Of a DNA stretch of 8,792 bases, positions 5,151 to 8,792 are shown piece by piece. Within the stretch, counting starts at the first letter, position 1. Each line of letters opens with the position of its first letter. A model generated the notes under the pieces. It was not told the origin of the DNA and searched no databases. It was given only the letters and a program-made list of their open reading frames with translations. Source of the stretch: a bacterium (GTDB taxonomy: Bacteria; Ratteibacteria; UBA8468; B48-G9; JAFGKM01). Made by a program: the position numbers and the translations under genes. The stretch is taken from contig JAGGVW010000095.1 of assembly GCA_021157805.1 (NCBI GenBank), forward strand, positions 1-8,792, written 5' to 3'.

Positions 5151-7175
5151 TTATTTGCTTTTGAGCTTTTTTATAAATCCATCTGTGAAAATTTCTTCCA
5201 GAACTCTTCCCTGAACAAAATCGGGTATCTTTGCCCCCAATAGTGTCATTAAAGTAGGATACTGATCAAGCATTCTAATCGGCTGATAACCCATAAAATA
5301 TCCCTTCTTAACTCCAGGTCCCATTACCATAAAAGGAGCCCACATCGCAGGATAATCGTCAGAAATGATTGCCTGCTTATAACCGGTCTTGAGAGGTGTA
5401 GAAAATAATTTTAAGTCTTCTGACATCTCTTCATTCCAACCATATCCCGGACGATTGGCAATCACCAAATCACCGACTCTCTCCTCTGGCAGTCTAAATT
5501 CGTTCTCCACGTTCTCCCATTTAGCAATTTTAGCTACTGGATGAATCCCATTTTCATCTCTTAAGGATTTCAAAATTGCAATTACTTCTTCCCTCAATTT
5601 TTCATATTCTGGACCAGAGGCTCTATACCATTTTCCATCCTTACTATGCAATCCATTAGGATTTATAAACACATTATCCATTTTCAAGTACACAACTTTA
5701 GAATTTTCCCAATCTATAATAGGTTCTCCACTTTCAGGGTCAATTTTAAATTTAAGCCATCCTTTTCTGGCAAATAAGTTATTAAGATGGACCCACTTAA
5801 ATAGAGGTGAGGCTCCGTGGTCTGAAGATATTGCTATGATAGTATTTTCATCTGCATTTTTTATATATTCTCCTATTATAGCATCAAGCTTTTTATACAT
5901 ATCTTTAACCTCTTCCCACAGTTGCTCCCTCTCCTTTTCATTTACTTCACTGTAATGAGGACATAAAGGATCTATATACCCCAACCACCACCTGCTGGTA
6001 AGCATTTGGTTAGGAGTATATATATCATGGATGAATACATCCGGTTTGTAAGTTCTGAGAAAATAAGAGACTGCCTTTTTATGCCACTCAAAAGACATAT
6101 TAGCCTCTTCTATAAAAGTATCCTTATCTTCGTCATAAAATATAAGCTGAGGGGGGAAATTATCAACGTAATCCACCATAGGACCTACTTGTTTCACTAA
6201 ATCTTTTGCTAGATAACTGGGTTGGGTAAGAGTCTCATTTATACAGTTATATAGAAACCTGATCCTATAAAATCCATCAGGATTTAATTTAATAACCTTT
6301 ATTTTAAAAGAAGTATCAATCTTGAGGTCTTTCCAAATCAATGTTATCGGGAGCCAGTTACTCCATTCTCCCTGTTTAAGTTCAGTCAAAATATGTTCTT
6401 TGTCCAAAGAGAATATCACTTTATCATAATTCATTTTCCTATCGTCAGTGCTATCATAAATGTAAGCATATACTTCTGCTCCCCATGCTCCCAAAACAAC
6501 TTCTTTAGGAGGCGAATACGACTTCACTTTGATTTTCCATCCCTGCGCTTCCTGAGCATGGTTGAATATTGCTAATTTAGGACCGAAGAAGAATAGACGG
6601 GCATGCCTACCCTGCTTATATCTCATACTCCCATCACCTAACTCCTCAAAATTAACAGCGTAAAAACTTGCACCCCATCCTCCCCATCTCCCAACCATGG
6701 TATAACCCATTTTAAGCTCAGGAGGTGTTGATCCAGGAATGGAAAGCAACGCTACTCTTCTCCCCTGTTTCTCAAGAGTAACCCATATGGGTTCTACTAA
6801 TTTGGCTGTAGAACTGAAACCAGCAACTGAAGGCTTTATGAGGGAGTATCCCTCTGTATGCATAGGACCATCTGCGATACCATGAACTTCAGGATAAGCA
6901 CCTGTAAATAAAGTAGCAAAATTTGTAGGGGTATGACCTGGGAAAACAGGCTTACAGAACCCATAAGCTCCATGGTCCATTATGTATTTTATATTAGGCA
7001 GTTTACCTTCTTCAGCCCACCTGTAAATATTAAACAAATAAGGCTCGGTTCTCATACCATCAGGGATAAACCAATAAAGTTTTTTAGTATTTTTTAAACC
7101 AGTTTGAGCATCTGCTGAAAAGTACAGAATGTTTAAAAATCCCACCATCACAAATAAAATTTTTCTAGCAAACAT
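5151..7175 (-). CDS. Secreted alkaline-phosphatase-superfamily hydrolase (type I phosphodiesterase/nucleotide pyrophosphatase-like)
   Basis: I start this protein at 7175 (674 residues) because AGGAGG lies six bases upstream; a start ten codons earlier would have no such site and would overlap the previous gene. Residues 1-24 are a signal peptide ending near SADAQ. The alkaline-phosphatase fold follows: Asp39 in FIPDGMR (metal), Thr82 in GHTPTNFATLFTG (predicted nucleophile), TGAYPEVHGI, and Asp452-His453 in SSDHG. A beta-rich insertion at about 190-330 includes GEWSNWLPI, a feature of this subgroup. The D-x3-H pair of the second metal site is expected before WWLGYIDP but reads Gln390 and Ser394, and no GxH-type histidine is evident near the C-terminal MVMGPGVKKG. 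The fold is secure; the substrate (phosphate ester, phosphodiester or sulfate ester) is open. It is the last gene of the operon. Confidence 0.87.
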   Translation of the reverse strand: MFARKILFVMVGFLNILYFSADAQTGLKNTKKLYWFIPDGMRTEPYLFNIYRWAEEGKLPNIKYIMDHGAYGFCKPVFPGHTPTNFATLFTGAYPEVHGIADGPMHTEGYSLIKPSVAGFSSTAKLVEPIWVTLEKQGRRVALLSIPGSTPPELKMGYTMVGRWGGWGASFYAVNFEELGDGSMRYKQGRHARLFFFGPKLAIFNHAQEAQGWKIKVKSYSPPKEVVLGAWGAEVYAYIYDSTDDRKMNYDKVIFSLDKEHILTELKQGEWSNWLPITLIWKDLKIDTSFKIKVIKLNPDGFYRIRFLYNCINETLTQPSYLAKDLVKQVGPMVDYVDNFPPQLIFYDEDKDTFIEEANMSFEWHKKAVSYFLRTYKPDVFIHDIYTPNQMLTSRWWLGYIDPLCPHYSEVNEKEREQLWEEVKDMYKKLDAIIGEYIKNADENTIIAISSDHGASPLFKWVHLNNLFARKGWLKFKIDPESGEPIIDWENSKVVYLKMDNVFINPNGLHSKDGKWYRASGPEYEKLREEVIAILKSLRDENGIHPVAKIAKWENVENEFRLPEERVGDLVIANRPGYGWNEEMSEDLKLFSTPLKTGYKQAIISDDYPAMWAPFMVMGPGVKKGYFMGYQPIRMLDQYPTLMTLLGAKIPDFVQGRVLEEIFTDGFIKKLKSK

Positions 7176-7193
7176 CTTCATCCTCCTTTCTTT
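7176..7193 (-). promoter_or_regulatory. Ribosome-binding block before the hydrolase gene
   Basis: The 18 bases AAAGAAAGGAGGATGAAG contain a perfect AGGAGG (7182-7187) six bases before the ATG at 7175, which decides the start. An ATG at 7181 sits directly against the Shine-Dalgarno sequence and is unlikely to be used. The same 18 bases occur before the neighbouring gene at 8316-8333. Confidence 0.8.
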
Positions 7194-8316
7194 AAAATTT
7201 ATCAATAATACCCACTATAACTCTTTTTTCCTCGGTATCAAAATTATAATCTCCTCCTACACCAACCGTGAGAAATCCAAACTTTCCGAAAATCCCTCCC
7301 AGAATACCGGGCGAATCTTCTTTAACCGGATCTCGGGCGTAAAAGCCTCCCAGATACAAAGCATCTAAAATATTATTCTTATTATCAAATTGAAAAGGGA
7401 AAATTAAAAATTCTGTTTTATCGCTAATCGCTCCCGAGGGCTTTTCAGTCCTCACTATTCTGAAATCTGCTAAATCTCCTAATTCCCAGACATCCAATCG
7501 CCGGTTCCAGGTAGGAGATAGAAATCCCAACGGATTACCAAACTCCAATCCCTGAGGCCCCATTGCTCTTCCTAACCGGGCAGGATGACTCAGAAATCCA
7601 CCTTTAAAACCTAAGGTGGCATTGATGAATAAAAATTTGTTCCCATCTATATCTCCAACAGTGTTGTCCACATACATAATTTCAAATGCCGGACGCCATC
7701 TTTCATCCCTCTGCGGGGCTACATATCCCAATACAGCCCGCCATTGCTCTCCGTCATCCCCAAAAGTAAACATAACTTCTTCATTATACACAGTGATGTA
7801 TCCTCCCCAGGCTCCATCATCACCCATTTCTTGATATTGCAATTCTAAAATATAATTGATTCTTTTATCTTTTGTCCTGTAAGTAATTTTTCCGAATTCA
7901 ACATCCTTACCTCCGGCAGAACGAGAAACAAATCCCCCTCCAAATCCTAAACCACAAGGGAATCTATATTCTCCCTGAAATTCATAATCATCAGATGTTG
8001 AATTATCAACCTCTAAATAACCAAGGATTAGTTCTCCCTTACCACTTTCTGGTAACAAAGGTCGTATATAACCTCCATAATATCTGGTATCATTTCTATC
8101 ATCATAATCTATAAGTCCCCAGCCACCTTTAAAAGTTGGAGACCACCAGATAAAATTGTATTGGTTAGAACTATCGTCGTGAAGATAATGGAAATCTGCT
8201 TTACCAAAATGAAGGTACCTAGTTTTAAAATCTAAACCATCGAAAGCAAAGGAGAAATTTAAGAAAGATATAAGAGAAATGAAAAAAGAAGAAAAATATA
8301 TTGAGCATTTCCCCAC
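7192..8316 (-). CDS. Exported beta-rich protein, probable outer-membrane barrel
   Basis: The protein has 374 residues and starts with GTG, five bases after a perfect AGGAGG. Residues 1-25 are a signal peptide ending in FSFA. The rest is dominated by short strands rich in Gly, Tyr, Phe and Trp with alternating hydrophobic residues (INYILELQYQEM, WGGYITVYNEEVMFTFG, FLTVGVGGDYNF), and the chain ends in ...GIIDKF. A terminal Phe preceded by an alternating strand is typical of outer-membrane barrels. I recognise no specific family, and an extracellular beta-sandwich is possible. It lies one base after the transketolase-family gene and 16 bases before the hydrolase, so the three are probably one transcript. 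Confidence 0.75.
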   Translation of the reverse strand: MGKCSIYFSSFFISLISFLNFSFAFDGLDFKTRYLHFGKADFHYLHDDSSNQYNFIWWSPTFKGGWGLIDYDDRNDTRYYGGYIRPLLPESGKGELILGYLEVDNSTSDDYEFQGEYRFPCGLGFGGGFVSRSAGGKDVEFGKITYRTKDKRINYILELQYQEMGDDGAWGGYITVYNEEVMFTFGDDGEQWRAVLGYVAPQRDERWRPAFEIMYVDNTVGDIDGNKFLFINATLGFKGGFLSHPARLGRAMGPQGLEFGNPLGFLSPTWNRRLDVWELGDLADFRIVRTEKPSGAISDKTEFLIFPFQFDNKNNILDALYLGGFYARDPVKEDSPGILGGIFGKFGFLTVGVGGDYNFDTEEKRVIVGIIDKF

Positions 8317-8333
8317 TTCATCCTCCTTTCTTT
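8316..8333 (-). promoter_or_regulatory. Ribosome-binding block before the barrel-like gene
   Basis: This is the second copy of AAAGAAAGGAGGATGAAG. Here AGGAGG (8322-8327) overlaps the last codons of the transketolase-family gene, the TGA at 8318-8320 is that gene's stop, and the final G is the first base of the GTG start. Translation of the two genes is probably coupled. Confidence 0.75.
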
Positions 8334-8792
8334 CTTAAAAATTTTATAATAAATTCTGTAATAGAGGCAAAATCCAAAAGATTAAATTTCAACAGATATT
8401 CTCTCTGTCCATATTTCCTGCAGAATTCGTCTCTTATACCTACTGCTTTGAAATCTCCTTGATAACCACATTCACATAATAATCTACTAATAATTTCTCC
8501 TAAACCTCCATTCACAAAATGTTCCTCCAAAGTTACTATGTTTTTAGCCTTCTTTATTTCCTTTATCAACTTCTTTCTCTCCAAAGGTTTTATCCGAAAC
8601 AAATCAATCACCCCTACTGAAATTGAATCTCCTGACAAACTCTCAGCAACATTTAAGGCAGTCAAAACCATTCTGCCGGTAGAAATTATATAAAGGTCTT
8701 TCCCTCTCTTTAAAATATTGAACCCGGTTTTGAAATTTATCTCTTTTTTATTCTGGTATACCAAAGGGAAACCCGTTCTATCCAAACGAATA
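8318..8792 (-). CDS. Transketolase-family C-terminal subunit (5' end outside the window)
   Basis: The gene is partial: the frame stays open to the window edge, and reading through it gives IRLDRTGFPLVY, the conserved block at the end of the transketolase pyrimidine-binding domain. A TTG at 8785 is therefore an internal Leu, not the start. About 155 further residues form the transketolase C-terminal domain: LYIISTGRMVLTALNVAESL, VGVIDLFRIKPLE, NIVTLEEHFVNGGLGEIISRLL and GIRDEFCRKYGQREYLL. The family moves two-carbon units using thiamine diphosphate. This half provides the pyrimidine and C-terminal domains, and in split enzymes the diphosphate-binding half comes from an adjacent gene. Only the C-terminal part is visible, so a split transketolase, a full-length transketolase or a deoxyxylulose-phosphate-synthase-like enzyme all remain possible. 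Confidence 0.88.
   Translation of the reverse strand, partial: IRLDRTGFPLVYQNKKEINFKTGFNILKRGKDLYIISTGRMVLTALNVAESLSGDSISVGVIDLFRIKPLERKKLIKEIKKAKNIVTLEEHFVNGGLGEIISRLLCECGYQGDFKAVGIRDEFCRKYGQREYLLKFNLLDFASITEFIIKFLRKKGG

Noticed and set aside
7176..7205. Start of the hydrolase at 7205
   Set aside because: It would overlap the upstream gene, has no ribosome-binding site and puts charged residues before the signal peptide. The ATG at 7175 has a perfect AGGAGG six bases upstream.
8783..8785. TTG at 8785 as the start of the transketolase-family protein
   Set aside because: The frame continues upstream with Ile-Arg to complete the conserved IRLDR block, so the gene is simply cut by the window edge.
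1..8792. CRISPR arrays or insertion sequences
   Set aside because: No regularly spaced repeats were seen, and no transposase or integrase is encoded on either strand.

Overview
The window looks like a piece of an AT-rich chromosome from an uncultivated diderm (Gram-negative-type) bacterium. The signs are AGGAGG ribosome-binding sites, a tRNA gene with an encoded CCA end, several exported proteins with Sec-type signal peptides, a probable lipoprotein, and a barrel-like exported protein ending in phenylalanine. I cannot name the phylum from sequence alone. TGA acts as a stop codon: it ends mntA and the first ASST-like gene, each time overlapping the next ATG.

Left region (1-1404). A complete tRNA-Ser(UGA) on the minus strand is followed by a two-gene MntA-HepT toxin-antitoxin module, also on the minus strand. 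Two tRNA-derived relics lie nearby. One, at about 28-69, is a decayed tRNA-Ser copy. The other, at 1234-1285, is a chimeric mini-tRNA: its first 21 bases match the intact tRNA-Ser exactly, its 3' part is a T-arm, acceptor strand and CCA from another tRNA, and it has no anticodon arm. The 21-bp identity forms direct repeats that bracket the toxin-antitoxin pair, so this is a small accessory insertion or rearrangement point at a tRNA locus.

Middle region (1405-5149, plus strand). A near-consensus promoter drives an exported protein with a TPR-like N-terminal region and an arylsulfotransferase-type beta-propeller. A tandem paralogue follows with an ATGA overlap, but it is a pseudogene with three frameshifts and four in-frame stops. 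A probable lipoprotein or membrane-anchored protein of unknown function comes next.

Right region (5151-8792, minus strand). This is a tight operon. In transcription order it holds a transketolase-family C-terminal subunit (cut by the window edge), an exported beta-rich, barrel-like protein, and a secreted alkaline-phosphatase-superfamily hydrolase. The last two genes share an 18-base block around their start sites. The operon converges on the lipoprotein gene with one base between the stop codons.

Most worth a second look are the anticodon-less tRNA relics around a toxin-antitoxin family that includes tRNA-cleaving members, the tandem decay of the sulfotransferase-like gene, and a hydrolase that keeps one metal site but appears to have lost the ligands of the other. 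None of these alone proves a new system.
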